Numbered from the stretch's first letter, positions 25,164-33,660 are shown. The stretch is DNA of 64,000 nucleotides from Thermococcus gammatolerans EJ3 (GCF_000022365.1 NC_012804.1:992001-1056000), one strand, 5' to 3'. Translations and numbers: made by a program. Notes: generated from the letters alone by a model not told the origin.

Positions 25164-26054
25164 ATGGGATTTACCTTTTGGAGGGTACTTGTTCCCGCTA
25201 TCCTTATCCTCGTCGGTCTTCTCGCAGGAGCCTGGCTTATGAACGATGGTCCTTATGGGATCCCAGTAAACGGTAGTTCTCATGAGACCTCCGGTTCTTT
25301 CAACTGCACAGGTGAGTTTAAAGCCCCTTCGAACTCCTTCGGCTGGTTGGCCGTCGCTGAGAGGTTTGAGGACCACTGGGTGAGGTTCACAGAGGTGTTC
25401 GCCCTCATCCCAAAGGTGGACCTCAGGGCTTCCAATAGCTACGGCAGGCTTTACATCGAGAACTGGACGTCCGGAATGAACATTAAGCCCCCCTGCTACG
25501 TCCAGGGGGGAGAGGTCGTGTTTGAAACGAACTCCACGGCCAGGGTGTTCTATCATGTCACACTCTGCACGTCCAACTCCTCCGAGACAAACCTGATGTA
25601 CTCTCCATGTGAGGAATTAAAAACCCTCCTCGGAAGGGTGGAGCTCCCGGCCGGCAGGGTCAGCCTGGCAATGTACATCGTGCCCACTGGAAACGCTTCG
25701 TGGGACAGGTGGGATCACGTCTACTGCTCCCGGGTGGAGAATTTCCTTGGAACCTGCGGCCACCCTGAGAAAGTCGTCAAGAACTTCACGGTCCCCTGTC
25801 ACTGTGGCATTGAAGCCGTTCTCTCATACCTCAGGGAGCGGATCGAGGGGGCGGGATTCGAGCAGGTGTCTTCCAACGGGACCAATGGAAACGACGTGTT
25901 CTCCGAGGTTCACCGGCTCACCTACAGGAGGCCAAGCGGGTACCTGTACCTTGAGGTGGCTGGCATAAAAGGCATGAACGCCACCAGGGTTTTCATCGCT
26001 TTAGGAGACGAGGGAATGGTGAAAGCTGTCTCGGGGGTCTTCTCCTCAGGTTAA
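25164..26054 (+). CDS. Exported or membrane-anchored Cys-rich protein, paralogue of the next gene
   Basis: A 296-residue protein. A single hydrophobic segment (residues 5-25, WRVLVPAILILVGLLAGAWLM) is a signal peptide or anchor, followed by an extracellular domain with about a dozen Asn-X-Ser/Thr sequons and about eight cysteines. The motifs IKPPC and VPCHCG recur in the next gene as IKPPC and VCSCG, showing the two are paralogues sharing one fold. The C-terminal 50 residues (YRRPSGYLYLEVAGIKG...RVFIALGD) are beta-rich. I recognise no family. The pair forms an operon 19 nt apart, upstream of the DUF1884 gene. It is probably a surface protein with disulfides. Confidence 0.8.
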   Translation: MGFTFWRVLVPAILILVGLLAGAWLMNDGPYGIPVNGSSHETSGSFNCTGEFKAPSNSFGWLAVAERFEDHWVRFTEVFALIPKVDLRASNSYGRLYIENWTSGMNIKPPCYVQGGEVVFETNSTARVFYHVTLCTSNSSETNLMYSPCEELKTLLGRVELPAGRVSLAMYIVPTGNASWDRWDHVYCSRVENFLGTCGHPEKVVKNFTVPCHCGIEAVLSYLRERIEGAGFEQVSSNGTNGNDVFSEVHRLTYRRPSGYLYLEVAGIKGMNATRVFIALGDEGMVKAVSGVFSSG

Positions 26055-26073
26055 AGTTTGGGAGGTGCTGTCC

Positions 26074-26951
26074 ATGAAAAAAGTCCAGATCCTTGCCGCC
26101 CTTCTGGTTTTTGCCCTTTTCTCGGGAGTGGTGGCCATCCAATTTAAGGGAGGATCCGGAAAGAAAGCGATGACGGAGGATATGCCCTCCACAGGAACCA
26201 ACCCTAAGGACTCAACTCCGATCGAAACTGAAAAACCTGAGGTTCCCTCCTGTACCCTCATCTCAAACACGAGCTTTGAGCCGATAAATGGGGTCGTGGG
26301 ATGGTGGATAAAAGACGGAACAGGGAGGACAGCCTACGGCAAGGACATTGAGATCACTCCAAAGGTGAACCTCAGCGAGATGAAGAGCTACGGTAAGTCG
26401 CTGTGGGTTGACTGGCCGGCGGAACTCGGTATAAAGCCGCCCTGCCCTCTGGTGGGAGATGCCTTCATCTCGGTAAGCGAGGCAGAAGTCGATGCTGATT
26501 TTAAGCCTCCCTGTCATTCCCTGAAGAGGTCGGCCAAGTTACCACCTGGAAAGGTCTATCTGGCGAGCTACGTTGTCCCGGTCAAGAACTCAAGCTGGAC
26601 CGTCTACGAGAACATCCCCATCGGCAACGGAACCAATTTCCTGAAGACGGGCGGTATACAGGGTGGCAGGGTGACAAATCTCACTGCCGTCTGCTCCTGT
26701 GGAAGCGAGGGGCTGATTGAGGCCCTTAAAGCGTCTATAAAGGCTGCTGGTTTTGAAGAGGTGCCCTCTGGAGGACACCGAGGGAAAACGACTGCTTCAA
26801 GCCGCTGATGGCTGGACTTTACAGGAAAGGTAGCAGGTACCTCTACGTCGAGGTGGCAGAGGTAAAGGGTCGCGGTCTGCTCAGGGTTTTCATGGCAATG
26901 GGAGAGGAGGAAACCCTAAAACCCTACGTTGAGGTTTTCTCGGCCGGGTGA
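26074..26951 (+). pseudogene. Exported Cys-containing paralogue, broken by a frameshift near 26770-26805
   Basis: The first open frame runs from ATG 26074 (after GGAGGTG) to TGA 26808 and covers a signal segment (KVQILAALLVFALFSGVVA), a Thr/Pro/Glu-rich linker and the domain shared with the preceding gene up to AAGFEEVPSGG. In another frame, from about 26772 to TGA 26951, the sequence continues as the missing C-terminus (LYRKGSRYLYVEVAEVKGRGLLRVFMAMGEE), which aligns with the end of the preceding protein. One base missing near GGAGGACACC restores the frame. Either this is a recent mutation, a sequencing error, or programmed frameshifting. Otherwise it matches its neighbour in length. Confidence 0.75.
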
Positions 26952-26995
26952 GCAACCCTTTTAAGTCCCCCTCCCCACTTTTTTCGGTGTCCAAA

Positions 26996-27274
26996 ATGCG
27001 CGGTGATCTGATACGCGTTCTGAGCGATATAGAGGAGAAGGCCAACGAGCTGAAGCTCGACGGCTACGAGCCGGACGTCGTTCTGGTCGGCTTGGAGGCC
27101 TACGAGTTCATAAAGGAGCAGGTGAAGGAGGAGTTCGGGGGAGATGAAGAGATACTGGAGCTTTCAGGACTTAAGATAAGGCTCCTCGAAGAGCTCGGCG
27201 GCGATGCGGTGGTTATAGACACGAAGGCCCTCGGCTACGCCCCCGCTGCAAAGAGGCTCAGGATCGTCCAATAA
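26996..27274 (+). CDS. DUF1884 protein, family 4 (A-domain) encapsulin-like
   Basis: A 92-residue protein, MRGDLIRVLSDIEEKANELKLDGYEPD at the N-terminus and LLEELGGDAVVIDTKALGY near the C-terminus. It matches what I recall of P. furiosus PF0899 (DUF1884), whose fold is the isolated A-domain of HK97-type capsid/encapsulin shells; such proteins have been grouped as family 4 encapsulins in hyperthermophiles. The ATG at 26996 is chosen because the conserved sequence begins there; a longer frame from 26948 adds low-quality sequence. It follows the exported-protein pair by 44 nt and overlaps the convergent CitG-like gene by 17 nt. Its cargo, and whether it assembles, are not evident from sequence. 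Confidence 0.82.
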   Translation: MRGDLIRVLSDIEEKANELKLDGYEPDVVLVGLEAYEFIKEQVKEEFGGDEEILELSGLKIRLLEELGGDAVVIDTKALGYAPAAKRLRIVQ

Positions 27275-28184
27275 CCCCAAAAACTCTCCCGTTTCTCATC
27301 TCTATTCTCAGCCCCGAGAGGGCCAGAAGGCTTAGGGAGACGGCCATTACATCGGCCAGACTGCCGGGGTTCCGCAGGTCGCCCTTCTCGGCCATGAAGG
27401 ATTCGAACTCCTCGGTGCTTATCCGCCCCTCCAGGAGTTCCCTGGCCCTTTTCCGCACGAGCTCTGCCTCCTTCCTTCCGGCCTTCCTCTCTATGAGGGT
27501 GTCCCTCCTCTCGGCGAGAAGCTCAACGAAGGCCTTTTTAACGGCCTCCTCAAGTGGCTCCCGCGAGAGTAGCTCCACGAGCCTGTCGGCGGTTGAGTAT
27601 GTCAGGGAATAGCCGCTGATCCACTCGCAAAAGATCAGCTCTCTCTCACAGCTTATCTCCCCGAGCTTCCAGAGGTTCACCCTGTCCTCGAAGAGCTCCC
27701 GGAATGACTCGTCGCTGTACACGTCGTACCTCTCTGCCTTCCCTATTCCCTTTGGGTTAAGCGTCCTGATTGCCCGGTAAAGTTCCATCGTGTCCCTAAC
27801 AGTGGACTCACGGAGGAGAAGAGTAGCTTTTTCCCTGCCTTCAAGAACGTTCCTTCCCATTGCGAGGCCAGCCATCAGTGGGATCGAGAGGGCAATAACG
27901 CCAAAGTTTGGGTTGGCGTCCTGCACTCGCCTTACCGCTTCAGTTCCCCTTCTTATCAGATCCCCAAGGCCGGCCTCTGAGGGGGAGAGGATCCCTTTTC
28001 GCACCAGCTCACCAACCTTCACGGCCTCATGGTAAATGGGAACGAGGGCGGTGTTCCCGAAGAGAAAATGGTAGATGCTCAGATCCTCAAAATCCCTATG
28101 CCTGCTAACGTTTCCGGGTTTTGGTATGGTAGCCTCCAGGAGGGACCCGAGCAGGAAAGCCTTCACGATACTCCATCTCTCCAT
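27258..28184 (-). CDS. Triphosphoribosyl-dephospho-CoA synthase-like protein (CitG/MdcB family)
   Basis: A 308-residue, mostly helical protein with the family motif LEATIPKPGNVSRHRDFED near residue 20, plus DANPNFGVIALSIPLMAG, the CitG core. CitG/MdcB make the 2'-(5''-triphosphoribosyl)-3'-dephospho-CoA prosthetic group of citrate or malonate lyases. No lyase subunit is present nearby, and this archaeal branch may act on another nucleotide substrate, so only family membership is firm. The ATG at 28184 follows the GGTGAT that forms the PspC stop junction, making it co-transcribed with PspC. Confidence 0.8.
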   Translation of the reverse strand: MERWSIVKAFLLGSLLEATIPKPGNVSRHRDFEDLSIYHFLFGNTALVPIYHEAVKVGELVRKGILSPSEAGLGDLIRRGTEAVRRVQDANPNFGVIALSIPLMAGLAMGRNVLEGREKATLLLRESTVRDTMELYRAIRTLNPKGIGKAERYDVYSDESFRELFEDRVNLWKLGEISCERELIFCEWISGYSLTYSTADRLVELLSREPLEEAVKKAFVELLAERRDTLIERKAGRKEAELVRKRARELLEGRISTEEFESFMAEKGDLRNPGSLADVMAVSLSLLALSGLRIEMRNGRVFGVIGRS

Positions 28185-28189
28185 CGCTA

Positions 28190-28630
28190 TCACCGCTTGA
28201 TGAGCAACAGCAGGACAAGCGCCGCCAGGAGGAGCCCGAGGGGGAAAGATACCGTCACGACCGTCCTCGATGGAAAGACTAGCATGAGGGGCAGGAAGAA
28301 AGTGATGAGGTACACTGCGGCGATTACAACGACGACCGCTATCACGGCCTTTATTAAACCCTCATCACTCGACACAACACGGTTTACCTCCTCCCCCAGA
28401 TCCCCGATGCTCTCGCTCAGGGGCTTCTCCGTCCCTTCCTCCTCGGGTATCACAAGGGCTGCCAGGAAGTATAGGAGTGCCATCGTGACCGGATTGAAGA
28501 CGAGCAGAACCACAAAGATCAACCTAAGGATCGTCGGATCAACGTTCAGGTACTCCGCCAGTCCCCCCAGGACACCAAGGAGCATCCTGTTCGTTTTTGA
28601 CCTCTTCAACCTCTTGCTGACCTCGGTCAT
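28190..28630 (-). CDS. PspC-domain membrane protein
   Basis: A 146-residue protein. An N-terminal PspC domain (KRLKRSKTNRMLLGVLGGLAEYLNVDPTILRLIFVVLLVF) is followed by a second helix (MALLYFLAALVIPEEE) and two more C-terminal hydrophobic segments. In bacteria PspC senses membrane stress together with PspA/B. Nothing Psp-like is adjacent here, so the archaeal role is unknown. The ATG at 28630 follows GGTGA. It is first of a two-gene operon with the CitG-like gene. Confidence 0.85.
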   Translation of the reverse strand: MTEVSKRLKRSKTNRMLLGVLGGLAEYLNVDPTILRLIFVVLLVFNPVTMALLYFLAALVIPEEEGTEKPLSESIGDLGEEVNRVVSSDEGLIKAVIAVVVVIAAVYLITFFLPLMLVFPSRTVVTVSFPLGLLLAALVLLLLIKR

Positions 28631-28732
28631 CCCGTTCACCATCCAACCCCAATTACCACAGGGAGTATTTAAAAATTTCGAGGTATCAAGGACTCGCTTG
28701 AGTATACTGTTAGAAAAGCTTATTTAAGCCCC

Positions 28733-29173
28733 TTATTCAAGCGAGTGCACCAGGGAGTCTGATTTGAGGGAGGTGGGGGAGGACCGCCAGAGTTTCGGTG
28801 AGAACAGCTCGAAGAGTAGAACGTTGGGAGTTTCATCGTATAACTCAAGGTTGGAGAGCACGGTTTTCTTGACTTCCTCATCACCCAATGAGTACACGTC
28901 AGCAATCACGGGAAAACTTAGAACGTCCAGGAGATACCTAACCGCCAATTCACCCGTGAGCCTACCACCGGTTCGTATGAAAACGACCTCCGCAAGGAGG
29001 AGCTTCTCCTCATCGAACAGCAGGTGGACGTAGGCGCTTCTCTCATTCTTTGAAAAAATTCTAACCAAGACTCCCCTTCCAAGCCTCAGGGCCTCTTGAA
29101 TGAGCAGGAACAGATCCTCTGGAGATTTGCAAACGATGTTTTCGAACAGCCTTATGCCTTCCCATACCCTCAT
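28733..29173 (-). CDS. Conserved hypothetical protein, soluble
   Basis: A 146-residue protein, MRVWEGIRLFENIVCKSPEDLFLLIQEALRLGRGVLVRIF..., predicted alpha/beta with no membrane segment, and a C-terminal tail rich in Ser and Leu. GGTGAT precedes ATG 29173. A TATA box (ctttaaatagg, minus strand) lies about 35 nt upstream, bordered by an AT-rich dyad at 29214-29239. I do not recognise the family; the open frame, good punctuation and promoter support it as real. Confidence 0.7.
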   Translation of the reverse strand: MRVWEGIRLFENIVCKSPEDLFLLIQEALRLGRGVLVRIFSKNERSAYVHLLFDEEKLLLAEVVFIRTGGRLTGELAVRYLLDVLSFPVIADVYSLGDEEVKKTVLSNLELYDETPNVLLFELFSPKLWRSSPTSLKSDSLVHSLE

Positions 29174-29213
29174 CTTCATCACCGATACTCATTGCTCCCT
29201 CATCCTATTTAAA

Positions 29214-29239
29214 GATTTTCCAAAATTTTTGGTAAAATC
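29214..29239. promoter_or_regulatory. Imperfect AT-rich dyad GATTTT(.)CCAAAA / TTTTGG(T)AAAATC
   Basis: Arms at 29214-29225 and about 29227-29239 match except for one extra base. The dyad sits just upstream of the BRE/TATA of the hypothetical gene at 28733-29173, where an archaeal activator or repressor would bind. The remaining AT-rich stretch to 29368 shows no gene. Confidence 0.4.
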
Positions 29240-29368
29240 TTGGATTTATTCCATCGCTTAATGATAAAAATTGCAAAAAATCCAAATGCTGTTAGAGAAA
29301 ACCCAAAAACTTGAAAGTGATTTGGAATTGTGAAAATTTATGAAAATGCAAAAAAGTTTGAAAAGCCC

Positions 29369-29959
29369 TCAGGCGGAATCGTAGTATATGACGTAGGTAT
29401 CGCCGTCGTCGTAGACTTCCTGCGGGGCGACGCCGTAGAGGTACTTCCAGCTGAAGCCGGGGTGAGCATCTATGTCAGGCCCTCCAACGGCCTTATAGGA
29501 AGCCCAAACCAGCTCGGAGCAGTAGTATTTGTCCCCGTAGACATGCTTGGTGTACCAGGCCCAGTCATAGGGCTTTCCAAGCTGCTGGAGAGCGAAGTAC
29601 ACAGCGTTCATCCTCACGTAGTCTGAGGTTGCCACGCGGAGAACTGCCACTGTGTCGTACCTCTGGAGGAAGTCCGAGAGGTAGACCAGCCTGACTTCGC
29701 TGGGGTCGTCCCAGGCCTCGATGACAATGTACTCTCCGGCGGATGAATCATAGCCAACGATCATACCGGTGTGGGTCCAGTAGCCTGGGATGAAGAGATC
29801 GCTTATGGGGTTGTGTCCGATAACGATATCACCGGGTTTGAGGCCTGTGGGATACGGGTGGCTGTAGGGGGCTCCGCTCTTGCTTCCAAAGGCTCCCACC
29901 GGCTGGAGAACCATGGACATGGCAACAACAACCGTCAGTATTGCCATCAACCTCTTCAT
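29369..29959 (-). CDS. Exported YiiX/permuted papain-like (NlpC/P60 superfamily) hydrolase
   Basis: A 196-residue protein with a Sec signal peptide (RLMAILTVVVAMSMVLQPVGA) and a permuted papain-type cysteine hydrolase domain: LKPGDIVIGHNP, WTHTGMIVGYD with the catalytic His, and YYCSELVWASYKAVG with the catalytic Cys. YiiX/YebB-like enzymes cleave amide or thioester bonds. The archaeon has no murein, so the target is not bacterial-type peptidoglycan of its own wall. It may act on lipids, surface protein or a competitor's wall. The ATG at 29959 follows GGGGTG. It is monocistronic. Confidence 0.82.
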   Translation of the reverse strand: MKRLMAILTVVVAMSMVLQPVGAFGSKSGAPYSHPYPTGLKPGDIVIGHNPISDLFIPGYWTHTGMIVGYDSSAGEYIVIEAWDDPSEVRLVYLSDFLQRYDTVAVLRVATSDYVRMNAVYFALQQLGKPYDWAWYTKHVYGDKYYCSELVWASYKAVGGPDIDAHPGFSWKYLYGVAPQEVYDDGDTYVIYYDSA

Positions 29960-30125
29960 TTTAGGCACCCCAGGGAGTTGTTCGTACATAATAGGCGTTT
30001 AGTACTTATAAATGTTTCTTTCTGTACATTAATGGACGTTGAGAGACACCACAGAAGGGTACACCGTTGGAGTGTATTCAAAGATCCACAGAACACTCAA
30101 TTATTGGGGATAAAATGAAAAACAC

Positions 30126-30626
30126 TTAGCGAAGAAGCCTCACGAACTCCCGCATCCATGCGTAGAGATCTTCCGGATGCCTTGAGCTCACCCAGTTCCC
30201 ATCGACAACTACCGGTTCATCAACCCACTTAACGCCGGCGTTTATCATATCGTCCTTTATCCCGGCGTAGCTTGTCCCCTTTCTGCCTTTGAGAACCCCT
30301 GCCGAGATGAGGATCTGCGGCCCGTGACAGATCGTTGCAACGGGCTTTCCATCCTCAAACATCTTTTTTGCTATGGCAACGGCCTTCTCATTGAGCCTGA
30401 TCCTCTCAGGTGCCCTCCCTCCAGGAAGGACGAGGGCGTCGAACTCGTCGGGATCCACCTCATCAAACCTCAGGTGAACTTCAACGGAGTAGCCGTGCTT
30501 GCCAGTTATCCTGCCGCGTTCGAAGCTCGCTATGTAGACCTCATGGCCCTCCTCCCTTATCCTGTGGAGGGGGTATATCAGCTCAACGTCCTCGAAATCG
30601 TTGGCACTCAAGAACAGCACCTTCAT
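30126..30626 (-). CDS. pfpI: DJ-1/PfpI family intracellular protease / glyoxalase III-like
   Basis: A 166-residue protein, identical in length to P. furiosus PfpI and P. horikoshii PH1704. Active-site residues E12, C100 and H101 are present (the nucleophile elbow reads ATICHGPQ). PfpI forms hexameric rings and has been described as an ATP-independent protease; relatives deglycate proteins or act as methylglyoxal glyoxalases. The ATG at 30626 is preceded by GGTGAT; a longer frame is not needed. It is divergent from tyrS. Confidence 0.95.
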   Translation of the reverse strand: MKVLFLSANDFEDVELIYPLHRIREEGHEVYIASFERGRITGKHGYSVEVHLRFDEVDPDEFDALVLPGGRAPERIRLNEKAVAIAKKMFEDGKPVATICHGPQILISAGVLKGRKGTSYAGIKDDMINAGVKWVDEPVVVDGNWVSSRHPEDLYAWMREFVRLLR

Positions 30627-30719
30627 CCTCATCACCGGAGTTAATTTCACTGGCTCCTATTTAAAATTTCGGCCGCAAAGCCCTTAAACCGATCTTCGTT
30701 TTTAGGGTAGGTGGAGCGA

Positions 30720-31847
30720 ATGGACGTGGAAAAGAAGATAGAGCTGATAAAGAAAAAACCCACGGAGGAGCTCCTCACCGAGGAGAACCTGAGGCACCTC
30801 TTCGAGGTTGGAATTCCGATGCAGCACTACATCGGTTTCGAAATCAGCGGTTACATTCACCTCGGAACCGGACTCATGGCCGGAGCCAAGATAGCCGACC
30901 TCCAGAAGGCCGGGATAAAGACGAGGATTTTCTTAGCCGACTGGCACAGCTGGATAAACGACAAGCTCGGCGGTGACTTGGAAACCATTCAGAAGGTCGC
31001 GCTCACCTACTTTAAGGAGGGCATGAAGCAGAGCATAAAGGTTATGGGCGGAGACCCGGACAAGGTCGAGTTCGTTTTGGCCAGCGAGATACTGGAGAAG
31101 GGCGACTACTGGCAGACGGTGATAGACATATCCAAGAACGTGACTTTAGCGAGGATGATGCGTTCGATAACGATAATGGGGCGCCAGATGGGCGAATCCA
31201 TAGACTTCGCCAAGCTGATTTACCCGGCGATGCAGGTCGCCGACATCTTCTACCAGGGCGTCACCATAGCCCACGCTGGAATGGACCAGAGGAAGGCCCA
31301 CGTCATAGCGATTGAAGTTGCCCAGAAGCTGAAGTACCACCCGCTCGAGTGGAAGGGCGAGAAGCTCAAGCCGGTCGCTTTACACCACCACCTCCTCCTC
31401 GGCCTGCAGGAACCGCCCGTCTGGCCGATAGAGAGCGAGGAGCAGTTCAAAGAACTGAAGACCCAGATGAAGATGAGCAAGAGCAAGCCGTATTCGGCAG
31501 TTTTCATCCACGACAGCCCAGAGGAGATAAGGCAGAAGCTCAGGAAGGCCTTCTGCCCCGCGAGGGAAGTCAGGTACAACCCCGTCCTCGACTGGGCTGA
31601 GTACATAATCTTCCGCGAGGAGCCGACTGAGTTCACAATCCACCGCCCGGCCAAGTTCGGCGGCGACGTCACCTACACTACCTCCGAGGAGCTCAAGAGG
31701 GACTTCGCGGAAGGAAAGCTCCACCCGCTCGACCTCAAGAACGCGGTGGCAGAATACCTCATCGAGCTTCTCAAGCCCGTAAGGGAGTACTTCGAGAAGC
31801 ATCCCGAGCCGCTCGAGCTCATGAGGGAGGTCAAGATTACCCGCTAA
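30720..31847 (+). CDS. tyrS: Tyrosyl-tRNA synthetase
   Basis: A 375-residue class I synthetase, the normal archaeal length. The HIGH equivalent is YIHLGTG, the class-defining KMSKS appears as KMSKSKPYSA, and the tyrosine pocket region has GYIHLGTGLMAG and MDQRKAHVIAIEVA. The short C-terminal anticodon domain is the archaeal/eukaryotic form. ATG 30720 follows GGTGGAGCGA. It is followed 15 nt later by the Lrp-type regulator. Confidence 0.97.
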   Translation: MDVEKKIELIKKKPTEELLTEENLRHLFEVGIPMQHYIGFEISGYIHLGTGLMAGAKIADLQKAGIKTRIFLADWHSWINDKLGGDLETIQKVALTYFKEGMKQSIKVMGGDPDKVEFVLASEILEKGDYWQTVIDISKNVTLARMMRSITIMGRQMGESIDFAKLIYPAMQVADIFYQGVTIAHAGMDQRKAHVIAIEVAQKLKYHPLEWKGEKLKPVALHHHLLLGLQEPPVWPIESEEQFKELKTQMKMSKSKPYSAVFIHDSPEEIRQKLRKAFCPAREVRYNPVLDWAEYIIFREEPTEFTIHRPAKFGGDVTYTTSEELKRDFAEGKLHPLDLKNAVAEYLIELLKPVREYFEKHPEPLELMREVKITR

Positions 31848-31862
31848 CGATCGGTGGAAGGG

Positions 31863-32363
31863 ATGGTTCGCTTCGACGAAAAGGACAGGGAGATCCTCGA
31901 AACGCTCCGAAAGGAAGGCAGGATAACGCTCACGGAGCTGGGGAGAAGGCTTGGTCTCTCCCCGGCCAGCGTCAAGAACCGCATTGACAAGCTGAAGGAA
32001 CTCGGGGCGATCAGGGGGTTTTCGGCGGTCATCGACCCCTCTTTCCTCGAGCGATACGTGAAGGTGTTTATGCTCCTCAAGCTCAAGGCGGAGGATCCCG
32101 ATGTGGACAGGGTACTCTCCAAGTTCGCCGCTCTTGACAACGTTCAAGCTGTCTATAGAACCACCGGAAGAACGCAGGTCCTGATAATAGCGGAGTTCGA
32201 GGACATGGACGAGATGAAAAGGTTCGCTGGAAGGTTAAAAGGTTCCCTTGGCTCGCTCCTCGAGTACATCGAGTGGGGCACGATATACGATTCACTCAAG
32301 GAGTGCTGGGTGACCACCGGCAAGAGGGGAAGTTTCCATGGACGTAAGGGCGGTTATATTTGA
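31863..32363 (+). CDS. Lrp/AsnC-type transcription regulator
   Basis: A 166-residue protein with an N-terminal winged helix (FDEKDREILETLRKEGRITLTELGRRLGLSPASVKNRIDKLKELGAIRGF) and a C-terminal RAM ligand-binding domain (VFMLLKLKAEDPDVDRVLSKF...TGRTQVLIIAEFEDMDEMKRF). Members bind amino acids and repress or activate. It ends 26 nt inside the HAD-GT2 gene, so the two are translationally linked. ATG 31863 is chosen over the GTG at 31854, which belongs to the ribosome binding site. Confidence 0.9.
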   Translation: MVRFDEKDREILETLRKEGRITLTELGRRLGLSPASVKNRIDKLKELGAIRGFSAVIDPSFLERYVKVFMLLKLKAEDPDVDRVLSKFAALDNVQAVYRTTGRTQVLIIAEFEDMDEMKRFAGRLKGSLGSLLEYIEWGTIYDSLKECWVTTGKRGSFHGRKGGYI

Positions 32364-33660
32364 CCTCGACGGCACACTTGTAGGGGCCCCCACACCCTTC
32401 TCCGAGATAAAAGAGCGCCTCAGAGAGCGTCTGCTGGAGATGGGAATAGAGGAGAACCTCCTGGGCGATCTAACCCCCATGTACGAAACCCTCCTGAAAG
32501 TCTCGGAGAAAACTGGGATTGACTTCGAAAGGCTTCACTCAATTCAGGTCGAACTAGAAACGGAACGCATGAGGGAGAGTTTCCTCTTTGAGGGTGCTTT
32601 GGACGTTCTTGAATACCTCCGGGGGAAAGGAGTTAAAATAGGTCTCGTAACGAGGAGTTCGCGGAAGGCGGCTGAATTCGCTTTGGAAAAGAACGGCATA
32701 GCGGAGTACTTTGATTCAATCGTTGCGAGGGAGGACGTTCAGCCAGAGGAGTTGAAGCCAAACCCCGGGCAGATTCTAAAAGCCCTCTCCGAGCTCAACG
32801 TCCCCCCCGAGAAAGCTATAGCCGTCGGTGATCACGGCTACGATGTCCTGGCGTCGAGGAAGGCAGGAACGCTGAGCGTGCTCGTAACAGGTCATGATTC
32901 AGGGAGGATGAGCTTCTCCGTGGAAGCCGAGCCCGACTTTGAGGTTTCCGATCTGAGGGGGCTTAAGGGCCTGCTCGAGAGGCTCTTCTCAACTTACGTC
33001 GTCGTTCCTGCGTACAACGAAGAAAGGGCCCTTCCAGCGGTTCTCAACGACCTGCTCCGTTACTTTCGAAGGGAGGAGATAGTAGTGGTGAACGATGGAT
33101 CCAGGGACAGGACGAGGGAGATAGCGGAATCCTACGGGGTTCACGTGCTGAACCATCTCGTCAACAGGGGACTCGGCGGGGCTCTCGGCACGGGAATAGC
33201 GTTCGCGGTCAGAAGGGGGGCAGAGCTCATTATCACCTTCGATGCCGACGGCCAGCATCTGCTGAGCGATGCCCTCAGGGTTATGAGACCAGTGGCCGAG
33301 GGAAAGGCCGACTTCGCCGTTGGCTCAAGGCTCAAGGGCGACACCAGCGAGATGCCCTTCGTCAAGAAGTTCGGGAACTTCGTTCTGGATGCAATAACGG
33401 CCATCTTCGCGAGAAAGTACGTGAGCGACAGTCAGAGCGGGTTGAGGTGCCTCAACAGGGAGTGTGCATCGAAGATCCGCATAACCTGTGATCGGTACGC
33501 GGTTTCGAGCGAGATAATAATAGAGGCCGCAAAGCATGGTTGCAGAATCGTTGAGGTTCCAATCAAAGCGGTCTACACCGAGTACTCCATGAAAAAGGGA
33601 ACCAACGTTCTTGAAGGCGTAAAAATCGCACTAAACCTGCTGTTTGACAAACTGAGGTGA
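32338..33660 (+). CDS. Fusion of HAD phosphatase and GT2 (polyprenyl-phosphate glycosyltransferase-like)
   Basis: A 440-residue two-domain protein. Residues 1-215 are a phosphoglycolate phosphatase-like HAD domain with nucleophile D9 and acid D11 (FDLDGTLVG), Thr105 in VTRSS, and the VGDHGYDV metal site. Residues about 219-440 are a GT2 glycosyltransferase with VVPAYNEERALP, VVNDGSRDRTREIA, FDADGQH (D302/D304) and SDSQSGLRCLNR, close to dolichol-phosphate mannose or glucose synthases. The fusion suggests that the phosphatase makes or recycles the sugar phosphate used by the transferase. It overlaps the Lrp gene upstream and the DUF2304 gene directly follows. Confidence 0.9.
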   Translation: MDVRAVIFDLDGTLVGAPTPFSEIKERLRERLLEMGIEENLLGDLTPMYETLLKVSEKTGIDFERLHSIQVELETERMRESFLFEGALDVLEYLRGKGVKIGLVTRSSRKAAEFALEKNGIAEYFDSIVAREDVQPEELKPNPGQILKALSELNVPPEKAIAVGDHGYDVLASRKAGTLSVLVTGHDSGRMSFSVEAEPDFEVSDLRGLKGLLERLFSTYVVVPAYNEERALPAVLNDLLRYFRREEIVVVNDGSRDRTREIAESYGVHVLNHLVNRGLGGALGTGIAFAVRRGAELIITFDADGQHLLSDALRVMRPVAEGKADFAVGSRLKGDTSEMPFVKKFGNFVLDAITAIFARKYVSDSQSGLRCLNRECASKIRITCDRYAVSSEIIIEAAKHGCRIVEVPIKAVYTEYSMKKGTNVLEGVKIALNLLFDKLR

